Assembly: GCA_036746235.1 (NCBI GenBank)
Contig: DAIOEN010000008.1
Span: 1-64,000, forward strand
DNA from: CALARM01 sp036746235
GTDB taxonomy: Bacteria > Vulcanimicrobiota > SpSt-956 > JAKJGF01
DNA: 64,000 nucleotides
Direction: 5' to 3'
The notes beneath the pieces were generated by a model. It did no database searches and was not told the origin of the DNA. It saw only the letters and a list, made by a program, of their open reading frames with translations. How positions within the stretch are numbered: position 1 is the first letter of the stretch; every line of letters begins with the position of its first letter. Positions 47,246 to 57,400 of this stretch are shown here, piece by piece. The translations under genes and the position numbers were made by a program.

Positions 47246-47718
47246 AAGCAGATAAATCAAAATTTTCTAAAGATATAGAAAACATTAATATTATTTGCCC
47301 TGACAGTTCTATATTGATTTATCATCTTGAAGATATAAAACCTTACAGTGACCTTACTGAAATGCTGATTATGTCTATCAGTTGTGATATTTTAAAAGCA
47401 TTGATATCCACTATTTCCATAACAGAATTAATGACAAAACCCTATTCTGAAGGTGATATGAAAAAAATCTTTATTTTCAAACGATTTATACAATCTCTCC
47501 CCTCCACAGAGATAATTCCTCCTGACTTTGTTATTGCTCAGGAAGCAGCCAGGCTTCGCGGACAGTACAGACTAAAAACGCCGGATGCAATCTTACTTGC
47601 TACTGTAATACAGAAAGGAGGAAATGCTTTTATAACAAATGACATACATTTTAAAAAAATCATCCTGGATGATGTGAAGATTATTTTTCTTGATGATTAT
47701 ATTTCAAAAGTAATTTGA
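47242..47718 (+). CDS. PIN-domain toxin (VapC-like)
   Basis: 158 aa. PIN nuclease acidic residues are visible in ICPDSSILIYHL, STISITELMTKP, TPDAILLATVIQKG and FITNDIHF, matching the four conserved acidic positions. VapC toxins cut RNA, often tRNA or rRNA. Translationally coupled to the antitoxin by the 4-bp overlap. The 3' end overlaps by 22 bp the end of the convergent gene at 47697. Confidence 0.9.
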   Translation: MKADKSKFSKDIENINIICPDSSILIYHLEDIKPYSDLTEMLIMSISCDILKALISTISITELMTKPYSEGDMKKIFIFKRFIQSLPSTEIIPPDFVIAQEAARLRGQYRLKTPDAILLATVIQKGGNAFITNDIHFKKIILDDVKIIFLDDYISKVI

Positions 47719-48294
47719 AGAGCCTTCGATTTCTCATCAAAACTGAATTCTTCATTGAACCCCATTTTTAGAGCCTTCTCATAAATTTTCTTCGCCCGGG
47801 GTGCCTGTTTTACAGATGGAATTTTTCCCTGAGCTATGATTTTCCCTGTTGAATAAGAAAAATTTCTTTCCCATGAATTTAAGAAATTTGTTAATTTTCC
47901 CCATTTAGCAATATTAAACCATATCTCCGGCTTAACAATTGTAATCTCTTTTATTAAGTCCTCATATTCCTCTTCAGTTAATCTATTAAATGATTGCCCT
48001 GCTGATGGGCTGCTGGAGATCAACTCTTTACGCAGAATATGGGGCAGGAGAATATCTTTACCTTTAAGTTTTTTCCAGCATTCTTCTTTTTTACACCATT
48101 CAGTAACATTATCAGCAGTTTTCCTTTTCAAGTCTTAGAATCAGTTTATTACGATCTATATCTTTATAAGCTTGAAGGCTACATATCTCATTTACTGCAT
48201 TCCTTATAACCTGTGGTGTTTTCAACAGAGCAGTATTAATAATCAACTGAGCCGATATTCTGGCATTGTTAAATAAAGTTTCTCCTTTGTTCAT
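47697..48294 (-). pseudogene. unknown gene split by an apparent frameshift
   Basis: Two overlapping frames read as one protein of about 200 aa. The first (48294 to 48112, 60 aa) starts with ATG after GAGGAG and ends LILRLEKENC. The second (48131 to 47697) would have to start with an unsupported TTG and runs ADNVTEWCKKEECWKKL to the end. The switch lies in the A-rich stretch GAAAAGGAAAAC, where a one-base insertion or loss would join them. The C-terminal part (NIAKWGKLTNFLNSWERNFSYS, GKIPSVKQAPRA) is vaguely like the end of some phage-defence proteins, but I do not assign a family. Sequencing error, true mutation or programmed shift cannot be told apart here. Confidence 0.5.
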
Positions 48295-48448
48295 TATAGA
48301 CTCTCCTCTATTAAAGCTATTAATTCAATTAAAATAACTGTGTTAATGGATTCTTATATACCTAATTTTCCAATTTCCTGCCATAAATGTGCCTGTTACT
48401 ATAACAGTTGAGAAAAGCAGAAAATAATAGGAATAGGAGACGAATTCT

Positions 48449-48550
48449 ATGAGTTTAACAAAAAATTTACTCATTATAATAAATTTAGCATTTTTACTCC
48501 TAACAGCCTGTAATGGAAAAGATATAATAGCAAATCAGACAGTTAGTTAG
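48449..48550 (+). CDS. 33-residue mini-lipoprotein
   Basis: Reads MSLTKNLLIIINLAFLLLTAC as signal with lipobox LTAC, then a 13-residue mature peptide, CNGKDIIANQTVS, and a stop. AGGAG stands nine bases before the ATG. Either a very small secreted lipoprotein of the entericidin size class or the 5' remnant of a larger lipoprotein gene. It lies 114 bp upstream of another lipoprotein gene in the same direction. Confidence 0.55.
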   Translation: MSLTKNLLIIINLAFLLLTACNGKDIIANQTVS

Positions 48551-48664
48551 TTGTAATAAATACAAATGCAAAAGTTAAATATTTTTTCGCAGGAGTGTCC
48601 CCACAGGAGATTTGCCGTTTATATAGAAATATTCTGTAATTTTTTTATGAAAGGATGATTTTTT

Positions 48665-50182
48665 TTGTCTCAAAGTAAAACTATTCTATTAATTACCGGT
48701 CTTTTATTGCTATCATTCATTTCAGTTGGATGTGGCGATGACACTGCAGCACCTGTCTATATACCAACGCCTTCAACAGGAGACATAAATACATTTATTA
48801 ACAATCTTAAAAATAACGGATTTATTGTACAGGAAGGGGAATTTAACAGGACAGATTTAATACAACTCTGTGAAGACGGTAAGGCGCCAAATTGTAATGG
48901 AAATAATTATAATGCACCATATTTCACATGTGATATGCCAAAATCTCCAGGACAGACAGTAGATGACTATTTAGTTGATCCAAACGGATGTGCAAAAGGT
49001 TTCAGAATGCGTGCCGATGAGGCTATAGTAATTACAGGAAAAACACCTCCTGAAATGCTATTTTTCAACTATCCTCTTTTTTTACATACAAGGCAGAATT
49101 CCTTCTTTACAGGTAAAACCATAACAGAATCGTCAGTTTACCCGGTAGTAATAGGTTCAGGCAATACTGCCAGGAGAGTAATGTTCGGAGGACTGGGAGA
49201 TACTATTAATATTGCATCTATCAGTACACAGGGAACACCGGGCGGGACAGCAGGCAATCCCTATAATCAGCAGTTCATCATTATAGGAACTCCTGATCGC
49301 AATACTGACACAAAGATCCGCACTTTAGCTCAGAAATCAGGTTATCCTGAAACTGTTCTGAATACAGAGGTTATTCCTTCATCAGTGGTAAAACTGGGTA
49401 TTACTCAGGAGGCAGATAGTCTTGGTATTGGACAGAGGAATGCCATGTTTATTGATAAACAGGCATGTGAGGCTTATGTAGCAAATCCACCTGTGAGAGT
49501 ATTCAGAATTACACCTTCCACACAGGGAGAATTAAACCCTTTCGAGACGCCGGAATTGAGAAAGCGCGGTAACGGGATTACTGAGATGGATTATCTTCCT
49601 TCTCTTAATGAACTCAGGAAAGCAATTTTAAATAAATATAAAGGCTATAAAGCACAGGAGGTTACAACAGATATATGGATTAACGAGAGTTATCCTGCCA
49701 TACAGATGGGACTCGATAATCTCGGAGAAAGCCGTGACACAACCTATCTGGGAACAGATAATGATCCGAATACTGTAAATCCTTTAACCCTTCCTGACGA
49801 TCCGAACACATTTTTTATTGTTTATGGTGTCAATCATGTAAAAACAGGTAAGGTTACCTATTCAAATTTTGTCATATATGGTTCTGTGATGATAAATGGT
49901 GTTATAGGAGTTGATAGCAGTCAGTTTACAGGAAGTGCCAGCGATTATATGCCGGGCAATTCCAGCGCAGATTATCTCTATGCATGGAAGGTTTCACGCC
50001 ATGCGAATGGAGATCCCCACTGTGTGGAAGTTCCTTTTCCTGCACATTCCAATGACTTTCATGGAGTAGGCCCTGCATCCCCTCTGTTCGTAGGTTTTAG
50101 AGCATATCTTGAACCTGGAACGAAAGTAGGACCTGTATGGCAGGAACTGGTATATGACAGGGTAATCAGGTTCAGTAAATAA
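48665..50182 (+). CDS. large lipoprotein of unknown function
   Basis: 505 aa. TTG start at 48665 with AAGGA nine bases upstream. Lipoprotein signal ILLITGLLLLSFISVGC (Cys about residue 23), then about 480 residues with several Cys, acidic loops and Gly/Asn-rich turns, consistent with a folded extracytoplasmic beta-rich domain. I recognise no family: segments such as FNYPLFLHTRQNSFF, NAMFIDKQACEAY and FIVYGVNHVKTGKV are noted for searching. No repeats or membrane helices. Strong terminator directly downstream. Confidence 0.75.
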   Translation: MSQSKTILLITGLLLLSFISVGCGDDTAAPVYIPTPSTGDINTFINNLKNNGFIVQEGEFNRTDLIQLCEDGKAPNCNGNNYNAPYFTCDMPKSPGQTVDDYLVDPNGCAKGFRMRADEAIVITGKTPPEMLFFNYPLFLHTRQNSFFTGKTITESSVYPVVIGSGNTARRVMFGGLGDTINIASISTQGTPGGTAGNPYNQQFIIIGTPDRNTDTKIRTLAQKSGYPETVLNTEVIPSSVVKLGITQEADSLGIGQRNAMFIDKQACEAYVANPPVRVFRITPSTQGELNPFETPELRKRGNGITEMDYLPSLNELRKAILNKYKGYKAQEVTTDIWINESYPAIQMGLDNLGESRDTTYLGTDNDPNTVNPLTLPDDPNTFFIVYGVNHVKTGKVTYSNFVIYGSVMINGVIGVDSSQFTGSASDYMPGNSSADYLYAWKVSRHANGDPHCVEVPFPAHSNDFHGVGPASPLFVGFRAYLEPGTKVGPVWQELVYDRVIRFSK

Positions 50183-50190
50183 AAAATTAT

Positions 50191-50223
50191 AAAAAAACAG
50201 GTGAAAATTCACCTGTTTTTTTT
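50191..50223 (+). terminator. Rho-independent terminator
   Basis: AAAAAACAGGTGAA pairs with TTCACCTGTTTTTT around AA, with a run of eight T at its end; nine bases after the stop of the lipoprotein gene. Confidence 0.92.
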
Positions 50224-50270
50224 ATTAACATAAATGGATATTTCGGTCTAGTGCACCGATTGAAAAAAGG

Positions 50271-50516
50271 TCATTCTTTAATTCTAATTCTGTGAGGTTC
50301 TACTATAAATAATTTTCCTTTATAATGGGTCATGTCAGTATGGGTAACAAAATAACTATTTAATATTTTAATAATTTTTGGAATAATTTCAGGATGATTT
50401 TTTATCTGCACGGCGATTATTCCATTATAATCTTAAGGTGGATAAGCAATTATATCTGAAAAATCTCCATTTAAAGTAAGTAAAGAGGATTGAAAAATAA
50501 CATTATAAAATCTCAT
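50271..50516 (-). pseudogene. decayed DUF5615 (PIN-like) toxin gene
   Basis: The minus strand reads SSLLTLNGDFSDIIAYPP, then an in-frame TAA, then DYNGIIAVQIKNHPEI...KGKLFIVEPHRIRIKE and a stop. This matches the second half of DUF5615 toxins (TLDxDF, YPPxxYxGII, GKLxVVExxRIR). The N-terminal active-site half is missing; the frame instead runs into the end of the neighbouring PIN gene. One stop plus truncation make it non-functional. Confidence 0.72.
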
Positions 50517-50931
50517 ACCAGGGTTTTGCCTCAGTGAAAAGCGACAAATGACCGACATTTTCTGTTGCTACCAGACCATCTACCTGAAGTGCCTGTGAAG
50601 CAAGAATGACATCTCCATCCAGAGCGTGTGGATCACTTGTTGGTTTACCGATTTTTCTTGCTTCTGGCCATAATTCTGCCGCTTTTAATATAGCCTCTGT
50701 ATTTATGGGAAGATATAATAGTGTTTTTTTTAGTTCATTAAGACGCTCAACTGATTTTAAAAGATTTTCATGTAATAAACTTCGTCGGACTTCGTAATCA
50801 GCAATTTCCGGGATAATAAAAATAGCCCCATTTTTCAGTAATGTTTCGAACCATAACTTTATATCTTTATTAACACGTGGATGAGCCAGTTTTCCAAGAG
50901 GCCCGGAATCCAATACAATAGTTTTATTCAT
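50503..50931 (-). CDS. PIN-domain toxin-like protein
   Basis: 142 aa. PIN signature residues in IVLDSGPLG, PEIADYEVRRSL, HALDGDVILASQAL and VATENVGHLS, with the SDP turn before them. Full length for a VapC-type nuclease. The start overlaps the end of the small upstream gene (50924-51145) by 8 bp, which makes that gene the likely antitoxin. A decayed DUF5615 toxin lies immediately downstream. Confidence 0.87.
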   Translation of the reverse strand: MNKTIVLDSGPLGKLAHPRVNKDIKLWFETLLKNGAIFIIPEIADYEVRRSLLHENLLKSVERLNELKKTLLYLPINTEAILKAAELWPEARKIGKPTSDPHALDGDVILASQALQVDGLVATENVGHLSLFTEAKPWYEIL

Positions 50932-51145
50932 TAAATTTCTTCCTTATAGAAAGCCGATTTTCTTCAATTGCTTTCTTTGCTATTGGCCATATTTTTTCAT
51001 CATAGCCAGATTCGTCATTTGCCCATTCCTGTAATAATTTTATAGCAGCTTCATTTTTTCCCTGTTGAGTAACTTCATCTGATAATTGAATAGTAATTTC
51101 ACTAATTAAATCCGGTACCAGTTTATTTAAATGTTGACCTACCAT
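50924..51145 (-). CDS. putative antitoxin of the PIN-domain gene
   Basis: 73 aa. The ATG at 51145 follows AGGAGGAG by five bases, which decides against a longer N-terminus. Helical throughout (LNKLVPDLISEITIQL, AIKLLQEWAND, WPIAKKAIEENRLSIRKKF) with no classical DNA-binding motif visible. The antitoxin role is inferred from size, position and the 8-bp overlap with the PIN gene. Confidence 0.7.
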   Translation of the reverse strand: MVGQHLNKLVPDLISEITIQLSDEVTQQGKNEAAIKLLQEWANDESGYDEKIWPIAKKAIEENRLSIRKKFNE

Positions 51146-51273
51146 ATTATCTCCTCCTTGATTGAAAGAATAATCTTTACTAACAGACATGCCAGGAGCA
51201 TTCACACCTACATATGAAAATAATTATGCAGTGAAACCTTAGGCTCCATTATTCTCATATAATCCTTAAAAAT

Positions 51274-51303
51274 ATTATAACATAATAAAAATAAATATTT
51301 CAA
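51274..51303 (-). promoter_or_regulatory. candidate promoter of the PIN operon
   Basis: On the minus strand TTGAAA, 18 bases, TATAAT. It lies about 130 bp before the antitoxin start. The rest of the 290-bp gap to the second NRPS gene shows nothing else I can support. Confidence 0.45.
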
Positions 51304-51435
51304 TGATTTTGCAGAACATAAGGATTTATAGATGAAGAACTCGACGGGTTGGTTAAAATTAAGACACTTCAAAATGAAATAACTATACTTTCATTTGAAA
51401 TTCTGCAAAACTATAGATTATTATATTGCTATTAC

Positions 51436-54400
51436 TTACCCTATAGAGACTATTATTTTCTGCAGTTTTTCCAGCTTATTATTTAACTCCTTTATTAAAT
51501 TACCTGTAATATCCGGCACTCTATCCATAATACTTCTCATATCCTTACCGTCAAAGACAAAGATTAAAACATCTCCCATGGCAGGTTCTGCTATTATAGC
51601 CGAAGGCTTTTCTTCAAATATATGATTTTCTCCCAGGACATTACCTTCTCCCATTATAGAAACTGTTCCAATCCAGCCTGATGTTGACAGGGAACTTACA
51701 GATACTGCTCCTCTGGCAATAACATAAAAGTTTTTATCTGTCTGACCTTCCGTGAGTATCTCAGAGTCTTCACCGTAATATACCTGTCTTGCCCTTGCTG
51801 CCACCATAGAAAATTCGTCGGAAGACAGACCTGAGAAGACAGGACATTCTCTCAGTAGAGAAACTCTCTCTTTAAGAGCTTCATAAATCATCTTTTTAAA
51901 TGAATCCATACCGGCACAGGGCCACTTATAACCTGCCCTTTCAAGGATAAATTCCGTCTTTTCAGACATGATTATGACGTGAGTCATTTTCTTTACATCC
52001 TCATAGGCCATCCACCCCATATGAACTATGAGCCTCTCTATGTATTCACGGAAATCACTGTGGTCATAATGTTCCAGAAGATAATCTATAATAAGAGGAA
52101 GAGGCTTTTGCTCCAGGTTAAGTCCCGATTCGGGAGAAGAAAGGAGGTAAGAGAGATCTGTTTTTACAAAATTTTCTATATGGAATATCTCCTGTTTTAT
52201 TTCTGCCAGATCAAAGAGAGCTAAAATTGCACCGCTCACTCCGTCCACATATGACAGATCGACTCTGCCGAAATTCATGGGAACAATACCCAGGTTGATA
52301 AAAGATTTCATCCTCTGGTAAAAACCATTGGAATCTATATTTTCCTGGAATATGCCTGTCTTTGAATCAAAGGTAATATTACCTGCCCTGTAAATATTTA
52401 TCATAACTCCTTTTTTTCTTCCATCTATAAGAAGTTTTTCTGCCTCCAGTTTTGTCTTAATATAGACATTCTCAGAAGTCTGACCTATATTTACCATATC
52501 TTCAGTAAAGAGAGATACTTTTTTATTTTTTATATGACCTCCTCCGACAGATGTGGTGGACACATGGTGAATATCCTTCTTTTTTCCTGTGAGAGCAAAT
52601 TTAAGGAGATTGGAAACAGACTGTACGTTATCTCTGTAAAATTCCTCATAAAGGCCGTAGTGTCTCACATTTGCGGCAGAATTGATGATACAGTCTATTT
52701 TTAAAGAAAGATCGTCATATAAATCCCTGGAAAGACCGAAATATTCTGCAGAAAGATCACCCTTCAGTATGTGTATCCTGTGACCGTATTGTTCAAAAAA
52801 TCCCGGGCCGAAATAATAATTTAATTTATTTATAAGCCTCTCTCTGCAGTCTTCTTCATTCTTTCCTCTTACAGGTATATAAAGGGAATAACCATCTTTC
52901 CTGAGGAGGTCACGGAAAAGATAGCTTCCCAGGAAACCTGTAGCCCCTGTAAGGAGTATATTTTTATACTTCCTCTTCTGAGATAAATCTAAAGAACCAT
53001 ATTTTTTATAATCTCCTCTGTATTTCTCCATGGCTTTATCTATTTGAGGAAGTTTAATATCCGGACTGGCGGGAAGAGACATATCCTTTTTGATATCCAT
53101 GAGTTTCTTTTTAAGATTATCCTTTATGCCTGTCAGGTTTTCAGCCATTTCTTCAACAGTCTGATATTTGAATACATCATTTAATTGTATTTCAAAATCC
53201 TTCTGCAGTTCTGCCACAAGAGCGACAGCTTTAAGGGAATGACCTCCAAGGGTAAAGAAATTATCTCTCACGCTTATATTACTTATTTCAAGTATTTTTT
53301 CCCAGGCTCTCATTATCTTTTCTTCGGCTTCATTTTTCGGCAGTTTAATATCTTTCCTATCAACAGCCATATCAGGGGAAGGTAAATTTTTCCTGTCAAC
53401 TTTTCCACTTGGTGTAAGGGGAAGTTCCTTCAGTTTGATAAAATAAGAAGGAACCATATATTCGGGAAGAGTCTTTTTCAGAGACTCCTTCAGAGGTTCT
53501 ATATCTATATCACTGTCTGACACAATATAGGCACAGAGAGCTGTGTCACCCTCTGTAATTTCTCTGGCTATAATGGAAACATCTTTTATGAGTGGATATT
53601 CCTTCAGAGCATGCTCTACTTCACCGATTTCTATACGGTAGCCGCGGACCTTTACCTGCTGATCCATTCTGCCGAGATATTCAATATTACCGTCAGGAAG
53701 CCATCTTGCCAGATCTCCCGTGCGGTACATCTTTTTCCCCGCTTCAAAGGGATTGGCTACAAATTTTTCTTCCGTAAGAGACAGGTTATTTAAATAACCT
53801 CTCGCAAGGCCGGCACCTGATATGCAGAGTTCCCCCGCTACTCCCACAGGCTGTAAATTATTATGTTTATCTACTATAAAAATCTTCGTATTCCATACAG
53901 GTTTACCTATGGGGATATTATCATAAGGTTTATCTACTTCAAAACAGGTTGTATAAACAGTATATTCCGTGGGGCCGTATTTATTAAGTAACCTGTAATT
54001 CCTTTTCCTGTAATGTTTTAACTTCTCTCCTGCCACATCCACTATGGATAGAGATTTGTTGTCTACAAGTTCCATAAAATGTTCACCGAACTGGGTGGGA
54101 AGGAATATTTTATTTATACTGTGCTCTTCAAAATATTCGTTTAAATCCTTTAAAGATATACGAATATCATCACTTATTATATAAAGGGATGCACCTTTTA
54201 TAAGAGTGGAAAATATTTCTCCTACTGAAACATCAAAACCAAATCCCGCATATTTAGTCGTTCTATCTCCCGGCACAAGATTTACACTGTCTGCCTGCCA
54301 GAGGGATAAATTAATAAGAGAACCATGTTCAATCATAACACCTTTTGGCCTTCCGGTTGAGCCGGAGGTATAGATAATATAGGCAAGATTATGCTGTTTT

Positions 54401-57400
54401 GTAATTATTTCAGGATTGGACATGTCTCCTTCATAAAGGCTTTCATCATCAAGATTTATTATGTCACCTGAAAAATCTTTTAATTTCTCACATAAATGTT
54501 TCTGTGTAAGAATTATAGATGAATTGCTGTCTGCAAGCATATAAAGGACTCTATCCACAGGATATTTGAAATCTACCGGCATATAGGCAGCACCTGATTT
54601 TATAATACCCATAGTTCCAACGAGCATTTCAAGTGAAGGTTCTGCAAGTATACTTACTATATTATCAGGTCTTATACCTTTACTTCTTAATAATCTGGCC
54701 AGTTGGTTTGCCCTCTGGTTTAATTCTCTGTAAGTCAATTTTTTATCTTTATATACAAGGGCAATATTATCAGGATTTTTCTCTGCCTCTTCCTGAAAGA
54801 GTTCAATTATTGTTTTATCCTGTGGATATGGCATTTCTGTGCTGTTAAAATCACAGAATATTTTCTTCCTCTCTTCTTCAGTGAGAATGGTTAAATCTTT
54901 CAATTGATAAGAAGGATTTTTCACTATGTTTTTAAGGAGACATTCAAAATGTTCTGCCATTCTGTCTATAGTTTCCGGCAGAAACAGATCATCCCGGTAT
55001 TCGATACTGAGACCGAGATCATGATCATTTTCGATAACAGTAAATGAAAGATCCACTTTCGCCGTATCATTGGAAAAAGATAAAGATTTTACAGTAATAT
55101 CTCCCATGAACTGTTCTTCTTTTCTCTCTGTAAGAGTAAACATTACATCAAAGAGAGTGTTTCTGCTTGATTCTCTCTTTATGCCGAGAGAGTCAATGAG
55201 CATATCTAATTGATAGTCCTGGTTATAAAAGGCTGATAAAATCTTCTCTTCTGTATCTCTGAAGAAATCATCAAAAGTACTGCTGCTCCGAGGAGAGGTC
55301 CTTACTGGAAGAGTATTTTCAAACATGCCTATAAGTGAAGTGATGTCAGGCAAAGCTCTTCCTGCTGCCCGGGTACCTATGATTATATCCTCGTGAGATG
55401 TATATTTTGACATAAGAATTGAAAAAGAACTGAAGAGCAACATAAAAAGGGTACTGTTTTTTTCTTCTGACAGAAATTTTAGAGAAGCAGAAACATTACT
55501 GTCTATGTTAAAAAATCTCTCTTTTCCGCGGAAAGACATTTCAGAAGGACGGGGGAAATCTGTAATCAGATTTAACTGAGGGATTTCCCCTTCATAAATT
55601 TCATGCCAGTATTTCTTCTGTCTCTTTATCTCATAGGACTTCAGGAAACTCTCATACCAGAAGGCAAAATCTCTGTACTGTATCTTTAAAGGCTCCGGTT
55701 CACATCCATAATAAAAACTCCATAGTTCTTTCATAAATATATCACACGATACAGTGTCAGAGATAATACTGTGTATATCCAGAATAAATATATGTTTCTT
55801 TTCCCCTGTTTTTACCAGGCAAATTCTGAAAAGAGGTGCTTTTGATAAATCGAAGGGACGGATAAAATCTTTTACTATTTCAGGTATATCTCCGTCACTT
55901 CCTTCCCTGTATATACGTTTCAGCCTGACTTTTTCATGGATTTTCTGGACAGGTTTATCATCTTTTATATGAAAGGAAGTACGGAGTATTTCATGGCGGT
56001 CAATGATTTTATCTATGGCATTACTCAATCTTCTATGGTCAAGCAGTCCTTTTATAGAAAACACACAGGGATTATTGAAGGCAATAGTTCTGCTCTCCAT
56101 CTGACCGGCAAGGATTAAACGCTTCTGTCCTGAAGAAACAGGATAATAATCCATTGGTGACACAGGAGAAATCTGCAAAAATTTCCTGTTTTCCATATCT
56201 TTCAGAGGATTTTCCCCGTTCTGAACCATCCATTTCAGTGCAGATTCTATATCATTCGTCATCTTTTCTATAACATCATCAGTAAAACAGTCTCCGTCAT
56301 AGGAAATTCTGATAAAAAGTTCTTTTCCCGGACCGATAGTTATATTCAGGGGATAATTGGTTTTTTCATAAGGTTTCATATCTTTTATTACTATACCTTT
56401 ATTCTCAAGGGCACCTTCTTCAAAGGGATAATTCTCAAAAACAAAAAGACAGTTAAACAGTGCTTCCCCTGGAGGAATAGAGGAGAAAGATTGAATTTTA
56501 TTCAGAGACATATAGCTCATATTACTGGCATCCTGTATGGAGATATGAATATTTTTAAGGTTTTCCTTTACCGGTTCGTCTGGCTCAAGTCTTACTCTGA
56601 GAGGAACGGCATTTATAAAGAGTCCTACCATTTGTTCAACTCCCCTTAGATCAGAAGGCCTTCCGGAAACGGTCATACCGTATAAAATATCTTCTAATCC
56701 GCTGTAAGAAGAAAGAACAGAACTCCAGGCCAGATGCACAATGGCATTAAGAGTTACACCGGCAGAACGGGCAAATTTCTGACATTCATTGCAGAAATCT
56801 TCTGGAAGTGTATGACTGTATTCTTTCATATGTTCAATAGATTTATGAATATCCAGAGGTGTTCTGTTTACCGTAAGAGGTGTAGGAGAGGAAAAATCTG
56901 AAAGAACCTTCTTCCAGTAATCGGTAATTTTCTCATCACCCTGATCAACAATCCATTTTATATATGATTCAAAGGGGGGAGGAGGTGTAAAATCAAAAAT
57001 TTCTTTATTTACAATGGCTTCATATCTTCTGTTTAATTCCTGGAATATTAAAGGCATGGACCAGCCGTCTAAAAGTATATGGTGAGAAGTCCATATAAAC
57101 CTGTATTCAGATCCGCCTCTTATGAAGAGATGAAGATAACTTAAAGGTAATTTATTCAGATTAAACCAGTGAACTCTCAGATCTTTTCTCACTTTTTCTA
57201 TTTCCTCTTCCTGTTTTTCCCGCTCCATTTCACTGATGTCCGTTATATACCAGGGAAGGGAGATTTTTTTATAAACTACCTGAAAAGGCTTATCAGCTCT
57301 TTCCCAGAGAAAAGCCGTCCTGAATATGGAATGACATGAATATATACCGTGCCAGGCCTCTTTTAAAGATTCTATATTCAGATTTCCTTTGTATGTCCAG

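Noticed and set aside
51311..51435. Short open stretch (DEELDGLVKIKTLQ...) in the gap before the second NRPS end
   Set aside because: No start with a ribosome site and too short to match a family; could be a gene scrap but not supportable.
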